Source: an uncultured Clostridia bacterium (GTDB taxonomy: Bacteria > Bacillota > Clostridia > TANB77 > CAG-508). From it: a stretch of DNA of 29,007 bases. The translations under genes and the position numbers were made by a program. Of this stretch, positions 14,373 to 23,840 are shown piece after piece. The notes under the pieces were generated by a model. The model was not told the DNA's origin. It saw only the letters and a list, made by a program, of their open reading frames with translations, and did not search any database. Numbering within the stretch: the first letter of the stretch is position 1; every line of letters begins with the position of its first letter. Location of the stretch: positions 1-29,007 of the forward strand of contig CANQZP010000006.1 in assembly GCA_947628395.1 (NCBI GenBank), read 5' to 3'.

Positions 14373-15764
14373 CTATGCTTCAACAATATTTTTCTCTGTC
14401 CACATAGCTAATTTATCACCTGAATTTAAAATTCCCTTTTGTTTAGCTTTTTCAATTCCTGCTTCTAATATTTTATCTTGTGGTGCTTCAACATAAATTG
14501 GTTCTACGCCCCAAGCTATAGCTAATTGATTAAATGTTCTTCTATTATCAGTAATAGCTATAATTGGACAAGCTGGTCCAAATCCTGATAATTTTCTAGC
14601 CATATCACCTGAATTTGTATAACAAACAATAGCATCTGCTTCCATTGTCATAGCAGTAACACAAGTAGAATAAGCTATTTTACTCTTAACATCTGATAAA
14701 TCTATATTATCATTTTCTTTAAATCTTTTCCAATAATCAATATCACTTTCAGTTCTATTTGCAATCTTAACCATTGTTTGTACGCACTCTACTGGATATT
14801 TACCTTGAGCACATTCACCTGAAAGCATTATAGCACTAGTTCTATCATAAATTGCATTAGCAACATCACTAGCTTCTGCTCTTGTTGGTAATGGATTATA
14901 TGTCATTGACTCTAACATTTGAGTAGCAGTAATTGCTGGTTTTCCTCTTTTATTTGACATTTTAATAAATCTTTTTTGCATAATAGGTGGTTCTGTATAA
15001 TCAGTTTCTGTAGCCATATCACCACGAGCAATCATTTGAACATCAGCATTTTCTACGATTTCTTCCATATGCTCTAAACCTTCTACATTCTCTACTTTTG
15101 TAACTATTTTTATATCTTTTCCACCATTTTCATCTAAAACTTTTCTTACTTGGTCAATATCATCTTTGTTTCTTGTAAAAGACATTGCAACATAATCATA
15201 ATCATGTTCACAAGCTGTTTTTAAATCAGCTATATCTTTATCTTTTAAAGCTGGAAGTCTTACTGCTGTACCTGGTAAATTCATTGTTTTTCTGCTTCCT
15301 AAACCATTTCCATGAACAACTGTACAAACTATATCTTTTCCAGAAATTTCATCTACAACTAATTCAATAGCACCATCGTCTATTAATATTTTAGAACCTG
15401 GCTTTACATCTTTATATAATTCTTTGTATGTTACGCTAACCTTATCTTTATCACCAATTATATCTTCATTTACTAATGTAAATTTTTGACCATCTTCTAA
15501 CATTATCTTTTCATTTTTACCAGTAACTAACATTCCCGTTCTTATTTCAGGTCCTTGCATATCTAATAATAATGCTACTGGAAGATCTAATTCTTTTCTC
15601 AATCTTAAAACTGTTTCAGTTTTTTCAGATTGTTCTTCCCAGCTTCCATGAGAATAATTAATTCTAGCTACATTTAAACCAGCTTTTATTAATTCCTCCA
15701 ATTTATACTCACTTGCAGGTCCTATTGTACCTACTATTTTTGTTTTTCTTAAATTTTCTTTCAT
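14373..15764 (-). CDS. pyk: pyruvate kinase
   Basis: Converts phosphoenolpyruvate and ADP to pyruvate and ATP, the last step of glycolysis. It is 463 residues, lacking the C-terminal PEP-utiliser extension of bacillar Pyk. KTKIVGTIGPAS and the N-terminal NVARINYSHG, LLDMQGPEIRTG, ITATQMLESM and TRAEASDVANAIYDRTSAI are diagnostic; LSGECAQGKYP replaces the common SGETAxGKYP. The catalytic lysine segment reads TKVEN, and RGDMATE replaces the usual RGDLGVE. AGAAGGAG site precedes the ATG. It has its own promoter and begins the group with BI-1, patatin and trx. Confidence 0.96.
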   Translation of the reverse strand: MKENLRKTKIVGTIGPASEYKLEELIKAGLNVARINYSHGSWEEQSEKTETVLRLRKELDLPVALLLDMQGPEIRTGMLVTGKNEKIMLEDGQKFTLVNEDIIGDKDKVSVTYKELYKDVKPGSKILIDDGAIELVVDEISGKDIVCTVVHGNGLGSRKTMNLPGTAVRLPALKDKDIADLKTACEHDYDYVAMSFTRNKDDIDQVRKVLDENGGKDIKIVTKVENVEGLEHMEEIVENADVQMIARGDMATETDYTEPPIMQKRFIKMSNKRGKPAITATQMLESMTYNPLPTRAEASDVANAIYDRTSAIMLSGECAQGKYPVECVQTMVKIANRTESDIDYWKRFKENDNIDLSDVKSKIAYSTCVTAMTMEADAIVCYTNSGDMARKLSGFGPACPIIAITDNRRTFNQLAIAWGVEPIYVEAPQDKILEAGIEKAKQKGILNSGDKLAMWTEKNIVEA

Positions 15765-15799
15765 TTTTGACTCCTTCTTCTACTAAATTTTCGTAGGAT

Positions 15800-15828
15800 A
15801 TTATATCATTGTCATTTTATTTATTCAA
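15800..15828 (-). promoter_or_regulatory. pyk promoter
   Basis: Minus-strand -35 TTGAAT (15828-15823), exact 17-bp spacer, -10 TATAAT (15805-15800), 35 bases before the pyk ATG and just after the stop of the membrane protein gene. Confidence 0.65.
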
Positions 15829-15835
15829 GCACTTT

Positions 15836-17578
15836 TTACTTATTTTTTCTATTTTTGACACAATTATTCATATTTCTTTTTGATGTGTATACTATCACTC
15901 CAATACCAATTATAAAAGTTACTCCAGAAATAATATATGCAATTTTATATAATATTGGTGTTTTGTATTCTACAATTATTTTTTCTAAATCTTTGTCATT
16001 TATTTTTACAGCTACAAAACCATAATCATCTTCAAAAGTATCCATTTTTACGGTTTCACCATTTGGTTTTATACCAGTTGCTTCATATCCTAAATAATAT
16101 AAATAAGGAAATTCTAAAATTGTATTTTTATTAACATTTTCAATTTCAATTTCCGTTTTTAATCCATCTTTGTTTCTCTTTACTATATTTGCTTCCCCTT
16201 GTAATATAACAACTGATTTATCTTCACGTTTTTTCAAATAATCATTCATATGTATAAAAGCTTTTTTAGGCAAATATTCTTTGTTTATTTGTGTATACGA
16301 TATTTCTTCAAGATTTGAATAATATTCTTCAATTTCTTGATCATTTTTTTCTTCAACTTCAAGCCCACTTAAAGCTACTAAATAAATTAAAATTAAACAA
16401 GAGATAGTAGTTATAAAAGCTATATGCAAACTTGTTTTTCCTGGAAAAATTTTTTCAAATACAGTACCAATTCCAATACTTGCACAAAAACTTAAAAAGA
16501 AATTAGCAAACCCTAACATTCTCCAAGGAAATTGTAAAATACAAAATATTTCTGGCACTTTTTTCCACGGAAAATATTTAGTTGCCATGAAAATAGATAT
16601 TAATGCAAATCCAAATAAAATAGTTAAAAACTTTTTATATTTTTCATCAACCTTTTTTTCATTAATCAATAAAAGTATCAATCCAATCCAAGTTGTAATT
16701 CCCATTTTATAAATTACATTTTTTGTATCTCCTTCTTTTTGAACCCTATTTACAAATATATCTTTTATCTCAATAGCCTTATCGCTCGCAAAATCATTAT
16801 TTGTCCACATCATTCTATTATTAAAAATTGCATATTCAGTATTTGTTTTATTTAAAAACAACGGTAGAATATAAAAAGCTGTAACTCCCAAAATAAATAT
16901 TAAATCTATAATACAACAGATGATTATTTTTTTAGGTCTTTCCTTTATTTTCTTTATATTAAATAAAACATATATTACTGAAAAAATAGCAGCATAAAAC
17001 AAAGTTATATTATGTGAAAGAGCAATTCCTATTGTTCCAATTGCTATAAAATATTGTTTTTTTCCATCTTCTTCAAACAAATCATAAAGTCCTAAAAATA
17101 AAAGTGGAAGAAATGTAAGTGCAGATATTTCACCAATAGCTCCCCTAATAAAAAGATTATTTAAATAATAAGGATTAGTTACATATAATATTCCTGCAAG
17201 TACTCCTATAGTTTCTTTTTTAGTCACGTTTTTAACAAACTTAGACATAAATATACCTGCTAAAAACATCATTATAACTATAAATATCTTTATAGCCAAA
17301 CTGTAGGAATTCGTTATTATAGATACTAATACAGGTCCAAAAGTAGATAAAGGATTATAAAATAAATTTGGAGCATATCCCCAACCATTACAAAAATTAT
17401 GAATAATTGTTGGAAAACTTCCTGTTTCAGTAATAGTTTGTTTAGTTCCCATTATTCTTAAAAAATGTACAAAACCATCATGGGTATATATAAAAGTAGA
17501 ACTTAAAAAAAATACTGATATTATGGCAATTACAGTTATTAAAATAATATATAAATTAAATTTTTGTTTTTTTTCCAT
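15836..17578 (-). CDS. large GT-C-like membrane protein (PTPS-related family)
   Basis: A 580-residue membrane protein with roughly a dozen hydrophobic helices, starting with YIILITVIAIISVFFLSSTF. FIYTHDGFVHFLRI after helix 1 matches the start of the membrane family called 6-pyruvoyl-tetrahydropterin-synthase-related, which has a GT-C glycosyltransferase-like topology with an acidic motif in the first outer loop. NNLFIRGAIGEISALTFLPL and LQFPWRMLGF are further family features. A large extracytoplasmic domain (about residues 405-545, rich in E, K and N) precedes the last helix and a basic tail. A role in transferring sugars to envelope polymers is inference; no substrate can be named. AAAGGA site; downstream of glgP. 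Confidence 0.75.
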   Translation of the reverse strand: MEKKQKFNLYIILITVIAIISVFFLSSTFIYTHDGFVHFLRIMGTKQTITETGSFPTIIHNFCNGWGYAPNLFYNPLSTFGPVLVSIITNSYSLAIKIFIVIMMFLAGIFMSKFVKNVTKKETIGVLAGILYVTNPYYLNNLFIRGAIGEISALTFLPLLFLGLYDLFEEDGKKQYFIAIGTIGIALSHNITLFYAAIFSVIYVLFNIKKIKERPKKIIICCIIDLIFILGVTAFYILPLFLNKTNTEYAIFNNRMMWTNNDFASDKAIEIKDIFVNRVQKEGDTKNVIYKMGITTWIGLILLLINEKKVDEKYKKFLTILFGFALISIFMATKYFPWKKVPEIFCILQFPWRMLGFANFFLSFCASIGIGTVFEKIFPGKTSLHIAFITTISCLILIYLVALSGLEVEEKNDQEIEEYYSNLEEISYTQINKEYLPKKAFIHMNDYLKKREDKSVVILQGEANIVKRNKDGLKTEIEIENVNKNTILEFPYLYYLGYEATGIKPNGETVKMDTFEDDYGFVAVKINDKDLEKIIVEYKTPILYKIAYIISGVTFIIGIGVIVYTSKRNMNNCVKNRKNK

Positions 17579-17598
17579 AAATTCCTTTCTATGTTTAA

Positions 17599-17632
17599 AA
17601 TAAGCACAGGTTTTTATAACACTGTGCTTATT
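17599..17632 (-). terminator. hairpin terminator after glgP
   Basis: Perfect 11-bp arms AATAAGCACAG (17599-17609) and CTGTGCTTATT (17622-17632), 12-base loop. On the minus strand it lies 14 bases after the glgP stop, followed by a short TTATTTTAAA tract, so it is a leaky terminator before the next gene. Confidence 0.6.
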
Positions 17633-17646
17633 CTAAATATCTACAC

Positions 17647-20211
17647 TTATTTTGTCATCCATTTTACTAGATTTAAATTTTCTGAATCTAAAAGCATCTT
17701 GTGTTTTGGCATAACTCTGAATGTATATCCGAAATTTCCACCATTCATTAATTTAATTTTTGCAGAATATTTATATTTGTTTTCTTCTTCATTTGAATCT
17801 TTTAATTTCATTTCTGTTATATAAACATTATTTACAATTCCATTATCTAGAATTTGACCATAATATACTTGAGCAGAAATATTATCAGTACTAAAATTAG
17901 GTAGCTTTAGCTCACAATTTACTTCAATAACATCTCCAGCATTTAATTGTACATTATTTACATTCTCATCTTGAGTTATAACAATTTCATTCCATCTTTC
18001 TTTAGCTGCTTTTTTCCATTTATAAAATTGCATTACATTTTCTAAATCTTTAAATTCACTATTATATAAATTACAAAGAGGCATATATAATTTTTCCATA
18101 TAATCAACTAACATTCTAGAAGTACTGTACTTTCCACCTGTAGAGATTATTGAATTTTTCATATATTTAACCCATTTTTTAGATACTTCACCTTCATCTT
18201 TATTATAATAATCTGGTATTATCTTATTCTCTAGAATATTATAAATACTATTACTATCAGCATTATCTTGAATTTCATAAGAATCATAATCTTCCTGTGT
18301 ACCAATAGCCCAGCCATTTTTTCCATCATAACCTTCTGCCCACCAGCCATCTAGTACACTTAAATTTACAACTCCATTAACAGAAGCTTTTTGTCCACTT
18401 GTTCCAGAAGCTTCCATTGGTCTTCTAGGATTATTAAGCCATACATCTACACCACTTACTAAATATCTAGCCATTCCAATATTATAATTTTCAAGCACAA
18501 ATATTTTTCCTCTAAATTGAGGCATAAGCGATATTTCATGAATCTGTCTTATTAAATCTTGACCTTCTGTATCTGCTGGATGAGCTTTTCCTGCAAATAT
18601 AAGTTGAACAGGTCTATTTGCATCATTTAATATTTGTGTTAATCTTTCTATATCTCTAAATATTAATGTTGCTCTTTTATAAGTTGCAAATCTTCTTGCA
18701 AAGCCAATAGTAAGCGCATTTGGATTTAATTTTGATGTAATCTCATTTATCTGTTCATAAGAATAACCACTTTTCTTAAAACGCTGTGTAACATTTTGTT
18801 TTACAAGTTTTATTAGTTTTTCTTTTCTTTTTACATGCTCTTCCCATAATCTTTTATCTGGTATATTATCAATATTTTTCCAAACATTATCATCTTGAAT
18901 ATTATCCTGCCAATATGGAATTAAATATTCATTATATAATTCTTTTATATTTGGAGCAAGCCATGAACAAGTGTGAATTCCATTTGTAACATAAGTAATT
19001 GGAGATTCATTTTCTGCAATATCTGGCCATACTTCTGCAAATAATTCTCTAGATACTGCTCCATGAAGCTTACTTACTCCATTTTTCTTTCCAGCAATCC
19101 TCAAAGCTAAAATTCCCATATTAAATCCTGGCTCTAAAATAGTAGTTTCTTTCATTCCAAGTCTTAAAAATCTTTCTCTATCAATTCCATATTCATCCCA
19201 TATACCATCAAAATATTTGTCAATCAATGATATATCAAATATATCATTTCCAGCTGGAACTGGAGTATGAGTAGTAAATACTGTTTTAGCTGTAACTATC
19301 TCTTTTGCTATTTCATAAGAAACTTCTTTTTCTTTCATTATATCTTTTATAAGTTGTAATGTTAAAAATGCAGAATGTCCCTCATTCATATGATATACTG
19401 TAGGATTATATCCTAATCTTTCAAGAAGTTTTACTCCTCCCATACCTAAGACAATCTCTTGCCTTATTCTCATTTCTTTGTCTCCACCATAAAGCTTTAA
19501 AGTAATATTCTTAAATTCTTCTATATTTTGTTCTATATCAGAATCCATCAAATAAAGTTTTATTCTTCCAACATTTATTTGCCATACTTTCAAATATAAA
19601 GTACTTCCAAGCATTGGAATATCTATTATTAAATCTTCTCCATCTTCATCTTTAACAGGATTAATTGGCAGGTTATATAAATCTATATTATAATATTCAG
19701 ATTCTTGACGACCATAACCATTTATTTTTTGATTAAAATATCCATTTTTGTATAATAGTCCACAAGCAACTAAAGGAATTCCTAAATCACTACTAGCTTT
19801 TAAATGATCCCCTGAAAGGATACCAAGTCCTCCAGAATAGATTGGGAGAATCTCATCTAAACCATATTCAGCTGAAAAATAAGCAATTAAATCTTCTTTA
19901 TTATTAGGATATTTTTTATTAAACCATGTATCTTTACTATTCATATAATCTTCGTAATTTTCAACTACTTCATCGTATAGTTTTAAAAACTCTTGATTAT
20001 CTGATGCTTTTTCAATCTTTTCTTGATTTACTAATTTTAAAAACTTCGTAGGATTTTTGTCTATTCTTTCCCATAAATCCAAATCAATAATTTTAAACAA
20101 TTTTAAAAAATCAGTATTCCATGACCACCATAAATTATTAGCTATTTCTGATAATTTATTTATTCTTTTAGGTAATTGTGGAATTACTGTAATCCTATTA
20201 AAAACATACAT
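17647..20211 (-). CDS. glgP: alpha-glucan (glycogen/maltodextrin) phosphorylase
   Basis: A PLP-dependent GT35 phosphorylase that releases glucose-1-phosphate from alpha-1,4-glucans, 854 residues. The N-terminal segment (LPKRINKLSEIANNLWWSWN) is the DUF3417 domain of the short bacterial/archaeal phosphorylase subfamily. Catalytic core motifs: AYFSAEYGLDEILPIYSGGL, VYHMNEGHSAFL, THTPVPAGND, FARRFATYKRATL, and the PLP site EASGTSGQKASVNG followed by LDGWWAEGYDG. A C-terminal region of about 110 residues (from about 745) forms a beta-rich extension seen in this subfamily. ATACGGAGG site. It has a TTGACT/TATAAT promoter mirrored by that of the divergent plus-strand gene. Confidence 0.95.
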   Translation of the reverse strand: MYVFNRITVIPQLPKRINKLSEIANNLWWSWNTDFLKLFKIIDLDLWERIDKNPTKFLKLVNQEKIEKASDNQEFLKLYDEVVENYEDYMNSKDTWFNKKYPNNKEDLIAYFSAEYGLDEILPIYSGGLGILSGDHLKASSDLGIPLVACGLLYKNGYFNQKINGYGRQESEYYNIDLYNLPINPVKDEDGEDLIIDIPMLGSTLYLKVWQINVGRIKLYLMDSDIEQNIEEFKNITLKLYGGDKEMRIRQEIVLGMGGVKLLERLGYNPTVYHMNEGHSAFLTLQLIKDIMKEKEVSYEIAKEIVTAKTVFTTHTPVPAGNDIFDISLIDKYFDGIWDEYGIDRERFLRLGMKETTILEPGFNMGILALRIAGKKNGVSKLHGAVSRELFAEVWPDIAENESPITYVTNGIHTCSWLAPNIKELYNEYLIPYWQDNIQDDNVWKNIDNIPDKRLWEEHVKRKEKLIKLVKQNVTQRFKKSGYSYEQINEITSKLNPNALTIGFARRFATYKRATLIFRDIERLTQILNDANRPVQLIFAGKAHPADTEGQDLIRQIHEISLMPQFRGKIFVLENYNIGMARYLVSGVDVWLNNPRRPMEASGTSGQKASVNGVVNLSVLDGWWAEGYDGKNGWAIGTQEDYDSYEIQDNADSNSIYNILENKIIPDYYNKDEGEVSKKWVKYMKNSIISTGGKYSTSRMLVDYMEKLYMPLCNLYNSEFKDLENVMQFYKWKKAAKERWNEIVITQDENVNNVQLNAGDVIEVNCELKLPNFSTDNISAQVYYGQILDNGIVNNVYITEMKLKDSNEEENKYKYSAKIKLMNGGNFGYTFRVMPKHKMLLDSENLNLVKWMTK

Positions 20212-20259
20212 ATTATTTTCCTCCGTATTTTAAAATTTCATTTGTATAATTCTTTAAAT

Positions 20260-20289
20260 ATTATACTTATAAATCATATGAAAAGTCAA
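20260..20289 (-). promoter_or_regulatory. glgP promoter
   Basis: Minus-strand -35 TTGACT (20289-20284), 18-bp spacer, -10 TATAAT (20265-20260). The -35 box is the left arm of a dyad at 20281-20314. Confidence 0.75.
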
Positions 20290-20314
20290 ATGATTTTCAA
20301 AATATTTGACTTTT
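20281..20314. promoter_or_regulatory. dyad between divergent promoters
   Basis: Inverted repeat with 11-bp arms AAAAGTCAAAT (20281-20291) and ATTTGACTTTT (20304-20314); the loop nearly continues the pairing (ATTTT/AAAAT). Each arm holds one TTGACT -35 box, so a symmetric protein bound here would block or recruit both promoters. No gene reads into it from either side, which makes a terminator role unlikely. Confidence 0.6.
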
Positions 20315-20335
20315 TTTATTTAATAGCTATATAAT
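20306..20335 (+). promoter_or_regulatory. promoter of the plus-strand exported protein gene
   Basis: -35 TTGACT (20306-20311), 18-bp spacer, -10 TATAAT (20330-20335): the same boxes and spacing as the glgP promoter, in mirror image. It leaves a leader of roughly 110 bases. Confidence 0.7.
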
Positions 20336-20370
20336 TAATATATATATTAAATTAAAAGGAGTTTTTAAGG

Positions 20371-20409
20371 TTGAAAAATAATTACAATTTTTGCATTGTC
20401 AAAATTTAA
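20371..20409 (+). CDS. possible 12-codon leader peptide
   Basis: TTG start nine bases after AGGAG (20357-20361), reading MKNNYNFCIVKI and then TAA. The site is better placed than that of the main gene downstream, so ribosomes may load here. It is too short to judge; it could be chance or a remnant of an upstream start. Confidence 0.25.
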   Translation: MKNNYNFCIVKI

Positions 20410-20455
20410 TTCTTTTCCAACTACATTTGTGCCTTAGAAGGGAATGGTAGTAAAT

Positions 20456-21358
20456 ATGAAAAAATTTCATCAAAAAAATCAAAAATTTGTAAAAGAGCAC
20501 TCAAACTTATCATCTAAAACAAAGAGTCCAAATAAAAATCTATTTAAAAAAATAGCACCTTATATTCTCGCTGGAACTATTGCAATTTCAGGTTCATATA
20601 CGGCTGGGCTTTTAAAAGGTGAAAAAAGTACAACCGATATTCCTTATACTGTTGATGTTGATTGCAATAATACACCTTTATTTAAAAAAGCAATGAATTT
20701 AGCATTTAATGAACTTTATGAAAATTTGCGTACAGTTGATACTTTAGAAAAACAAAAAGCAAATGAAAATATTTCACCTGAAGAAGAAGAAAAATTGGAA
20801 CAAGCTTATAATTTCTTAAAAGAAAATTTTCCAAATGAAAATGACCTTAGAACTAAAACTCAACTTCTTGTATTAAAATCAATGGTTATTAATGGCTTAA
20901 ACCTAGATATTGAGGAATTGCAAATGGAAAATCATGTTACTGGATATGTAGAAGGTTATCCTAATTCAAAATGTACAATAAGTATTACAGATAGAAATGG
21001 AAAAAAAATTGAATTTGACATTCCAGATTATAGATTTCCTCCCTTAGATGAAATAGATCCTTCTAGAGCTTCACATATTTATTATAATTCTGGAACAAAT
21101 ACATATAATTCTAAACAAGCAATAGAAGATTTAAAAAGTGTATGTAAACAATTAGAAGAAGCAGAAATGCCACCTTCTGAATACTTTCCATCAGAATGTA
21201 TTTCAGAGCCAAATCAAAATGCCATTTTATCTTATGAACTTGAAAAATATTTAGAAAAAGATTCAAAACAGTTTTCAATTGCAGACTTTGAAGAACTTAA
21301 TAACTTGACTATTGAATCTCAAAATAATAATAAAGAATCAGAATCCCCTGAACGATAA
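20456..21358 (+). CDS. membrane-anchored exported protein, unrecognised
   Basis: A protein of about 300 residues that I do not recognise. A long basic N-terminus (KKFHQKNQKFVKEHSN, then KSPNKNLFKK) precedes one hydrophobic segment IAPYILAGTIAISGSYTAGLL at about residues 33-53; the rest is hydrophilic, acidic and rich in N, E and K. It holds a helical stretch (EEEEKLEQAYNFLKENF) and a small beta segment (HVTGYVEGYPNSKCTISITD, IEFDIPDYRFPP). Type II membrane topology is likely. The start is uncertain: AAGGGA is too close to ATG 20444 and about 13 bases from ATG 20456. It is one of only two plus-strand genes, with its own promoter and terminator. Confidence 0.7.
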   Translation: MKKFHQKNQKFVKEHSNLSSKTKSPNKNLFKKIAPYILAGTIAISGSYTAGLLKGEKSTTDIPYTVDVDCNNTPLFKKAMNLAFNELYENLRTVDTLEKQKANENISPEEEEKLEQAYNFLKENFPNENDLRTKTQLLVLKSMVINGLNLDIEELQMENHVTGYVEGYPNSKCTISITDRNGKKIEFDIPDYRFPPLDEIDPSRASHIYYNSGTNTYNSKQAIEDLKSVCKQLEEAEMPPSEYFPSECISEPNQNAILSYELEKYLEKDSKQFSIADFEELNNLTIESQNNNKESESPER

Positions 21359-21371
21359 TTTATCGAAAAAT

Positions 21372-21402
21372 AAAATGCTACATTTTAACTATGTAGCATT
21401 TT
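21372..21402. terminator. bidirectional terminator between convergent genes
   Basis: Perfect 12-bp arms 21372-21383 and 21391-21402 (core AATGCTACAT/ATGTAGCATT), seven-base loop, T-rich on the plus side (TTTATTTTT) and T-rich on the minus side. It overlaps the last codons and stop of the S66 peptidase gene, so it ends both convergent transcripts. Confidence 0.85.
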
Positions 21403-22413
21403 TATTTTTCCTTTTCCATTTTCAGAAATAATTTTTAAAATTGAACCATTCATAATTGGTATTTGAGGTGCTACATGTCCAATATCTGCATTATAAACAA
21501 TTGGAATATTTAAATCTCCTATAGCATCTTTTACTGCCTCTTCAAATTTTATTCCATAGTCTTCTCTTAATATCAAACTTCTTCCAAAAATTATTCCATT
21601 ACAATTTTTAAAATAACCTGCATTTTTCATCTGCCATAAAGTTCTAAAAAGAACCGGGCTATTCGATTCAAAAATTTCTAAAAACCAAACTATTCCATCA
21701 TCTTTATATTTTTCTATATATTCTTTTAATTTATCATATTTAGTGCCAATTAAATCTTTTATTGAATCTAAGCATCCTCCAATAGCTCGTCCAGAAAATT
21801 CAAGTCTTTTCTCACATTTTAAATTTTTCCATTCTACATTTTCTTTTAAGTTATATTCTTCATAAGGATCTGATTCAGAATTATCAATCCATCCTTCAAA
21901 CTTCTCGCATTTATCATAACTATTCTGAACAAGTTCTTTTCCTTCCATAAGCTTTATAGTATTTTCTAAACTTATATGCCAATTTTTCATTCCAAAAGCT
22001 TTATAATTTGGAGCATAAATTGTAGCAATATCTAAATTAGTAGTAAAAACATATCCAAAATTAGTTATATCAGAAAAACCAGAAATCCATTTTGGTTTAT
22101 ATTTTTTTAATTCTTCAAAATCCAGTAAATCTAAAACTTCACATGCAAAATCTCCACCATCAGCCATAATGATAGCCTTTACACTTTCATCTTTCCAAAG
22201 GCTCATAAATTCTTCTAACCTTTTTTCTTTACTAGAACTTTTAGCACCTTCTTTTTTTCTAGTATTATCTGTTTCTTTTATTATAAAACCTCTATTTTCT
22301 AAATTTCTTTTTGCATTATCTGCTCTTAAGTTATCCCTTTTGCCAGAAATTCCAGCTGATGGAGCAGTAACACCTATAACATCATTTTTCTTTAAATCTT
22401 CTGGATATATCAT
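21385..22413 (-). CDS. S66-family LD-carboxypeptidase (LdcA/MccF-like)
   Basis: A serine peptidase of 342 residues. Family S66 cleaves the L,D bond of peptidoglycan tetrapeptides or, in MccF members, the carboxamide of microcin C-like toxins. VIGVTAPSAG opens the family fold, IIMADGGDFACEVLDLLDF and WISGFSDITNF carry the nucleophile Ser, and FLEIFES and YNADIGHVAPQIP carry Glu and His, so the Ser-Glu-His triad looks complete. ATG 22413 is chosen for its GGAGG site; it lies one base after the pepV TGA, so the two are coupled. LdcA and MccF roles cannot be separated from sequence alone. Confidence 0.9.
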   Translation of the reverse strand: MIYPEDLKKNDVIGVTAPSAGISGKRDNLRADNAKRNLENRGFIIKETDNTRKKEGAKSSSKEKRLEEFMSLWKDESVKAIIMADGGDFACEVLDLLDFEELKKYKPKWISGFSDITNFGYVFTTNLDIATIYAPNYKAFGMKNWHISLENTIKLMEGKELVQNSYDKCEKFEGWIDNSESDPYEEYNLKENVEWKNLKCEKRLEFSGRAIGGCLDSIKDLIGTKYDKLKEYIEKYKDDGIVWFLEIFESNSPVLFRTLWQMKNAGYFKNCNGIIFGRSLILREDYGIKFEEAVKDAIGDLNIPIVYNADIGHVAPQIPIMNGSILKIISENGKGKIKMLHS

Positions 22414-22414
22414 T

Positions 22415-23785
22415 TCAATCCTCCAACAATTTATATAACGCATTTGTATACATATTACAAGCATCTATCAAATTTTCTATTGATATATATTCATTAACCT
22501 TATGACATAAATCCTCTTCATCTGGCTTCATTGCTCCAAAAGACACACAATTTGGAAAAGCTCTAGCATAAGTTGCACCACCTATAGCTATAGGCTCTCT
22601 ATTTTCTCCCATATACTCATTATATATATTACAAAGCAATTTTACTAATTTATTATCTTTTGGAATATATAAATAATCCTTTTCTCCTGAATAAGTTACA
22701 TCCAAATTTGAACAACTTTTTTCAATCTTTTCCTTAACTTCGTCTGTAGTAATATCCTTTGGTATTCTAAGGTTCAAACTTACTACTAAACAATTTCCAT
22801 CTAATTCAAATCTAGCCAAATTTACAGTTAAATCTCCTAGCTCACTTACAGTCTTTATTCCTAAAGACTTACCATCTATCTCTCTTCCTATCTTCTCATC
22901 AATACAACTTAAAAATTCATTTTTCATATTTAACATATCAAATAATTTATTTAGTACATATATCATTTTTGAAATAGAATTTACCCCAAGTTCTGGATGC
23001 GCACCATGAGCTTGAACGCCATAACTCTCTATAATAATATGATTTTGGTCAATTTTATAATTCATATTCTCTAGTAAAATATCATCAAGTATTTTTTTAC
23101 ATTCTTCTAGTCTATTTTCTACACTTAATTTTACCGAGCAATACTTAGGAACAACATTTATAGCATTATTTTTACAATCAATTTCTTCTATTTTTATATC
23201 ACCACTAGGTTCATATTTCTTCTTCAAATGTACATTTAAAATACCTTTTTCAGAATAAATACAAGGGAAATCAGCATCAGGACTAAAACTTACAGTAGGA
23301 ATCTCCTCTGTTTTCTTATATCTTTCTATACATTTCCAATCATTTTCTTCATTCAAACCTAAAATCAATCTAACTCTTTTATTAACTTTAATTGTCTCAG
23401 AAATAATCTTCATAGCATACAAAGATGCCATAACAGGACCTTTATCATCAGTAGTTCCTCTTCCATAAATTCTTCCATCTCTTATAGAAGGCTCAAAAGG
23501 AGGAGTATTCCAACCCTCGCCCTCAGGAACAACATCCAAATGGCCAATTATACCAACAAGCTCTTCGCCTTCTCCAAACTCAATATAACCACAATAACCA
23601 TCTATATTCTTAGTTCTAAAGCCCATTTTTTTACCCAAATCTAACATATACATTAAACAATCATTAACATTCTTTCCAAAAGGGAATCCAGAATCATCTT
23701 CTTTAAGCACACTAGGTATACTAACAACCTCACACAAACTCTTTATTAACTCATCTTTCTTTTCATCAACCTTATCTCTAAACAT
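22415..23785 (-). CDS. pepV: M20 dipeptidase, PepV type
   Basis: A zinc aminopeptidase of the M20 family cleaving dipeptides in the cytosol, 456 residues (PepV of lactobacilli is about 470). GIIGHLDVVPEGEGW carries the first zinc His and Asp, RGTTDDKGP the bridging Asp, NEENDWKCIERY the catalytic Glu pair, PDADFPCIYSEKG the following motif, and GVQAHGAHPELGVNS the lid-side histidine. GGATYARAFPNCVSFG near the end is characteristic of PepV. Site TAGGAGGGG before the ATG. Co-transcribed with the S66 peptidase, suggesting peptidoglycan peptide recycling, which is inference. Confidence 0.94.
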   Translation of the reverse strand: MFRDKVDEKKDELIKSLCEVVSIPSVLKEDDSGFPFGKNVNDCLMYMLDLGKKMGFRTKNIDGYCGYIEFGEGEELVGIIGHLDVVPEGEGWNTPPFEPSIRDGRIYGRGTTDDKGPVMASLYAMKIISETIKVNKRVRLILGLNEENDWKCIERYKKTEEIPTVSFSPDADFPCIYSEKGILNVHLKKKYEPSGDIKIEEIDCKNNAINVVPKYCSVKLSVENRLEECKKILDDILLENMNYKIDQNHIIIESYGVQAHGAHPELGVNSISKMIYVLNKLFDMLNMKNEFLSCIDEKIGREIDGKSLGIKTVSELGDLTVNLARFELDGNCLVVSLNLRIPKDITTDEVKEKIEKSCSNLDVTYSGEKDYLYIPKDNKLVKLLCNIYNEYMGENREPIAIGGATYARAFPNCVSFGAMKPDEEDLCHKVNEYISIENLIDACNMYTNALYKLLED

Positions 23786-23840
23786 AATCCCCTCCTAAAA
23801 AATTTTGCAATAAATATGTTTATTTAATATTCTTAATTTA

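Noticed and set aside
20281..20314. Hairpin with T-run read as a plus-strand terminator
   Set aside because: No plus-strand gene ends upstream of it, and its arms coincide with two -35 boxes, so a promoter-linked dyad explains it better.
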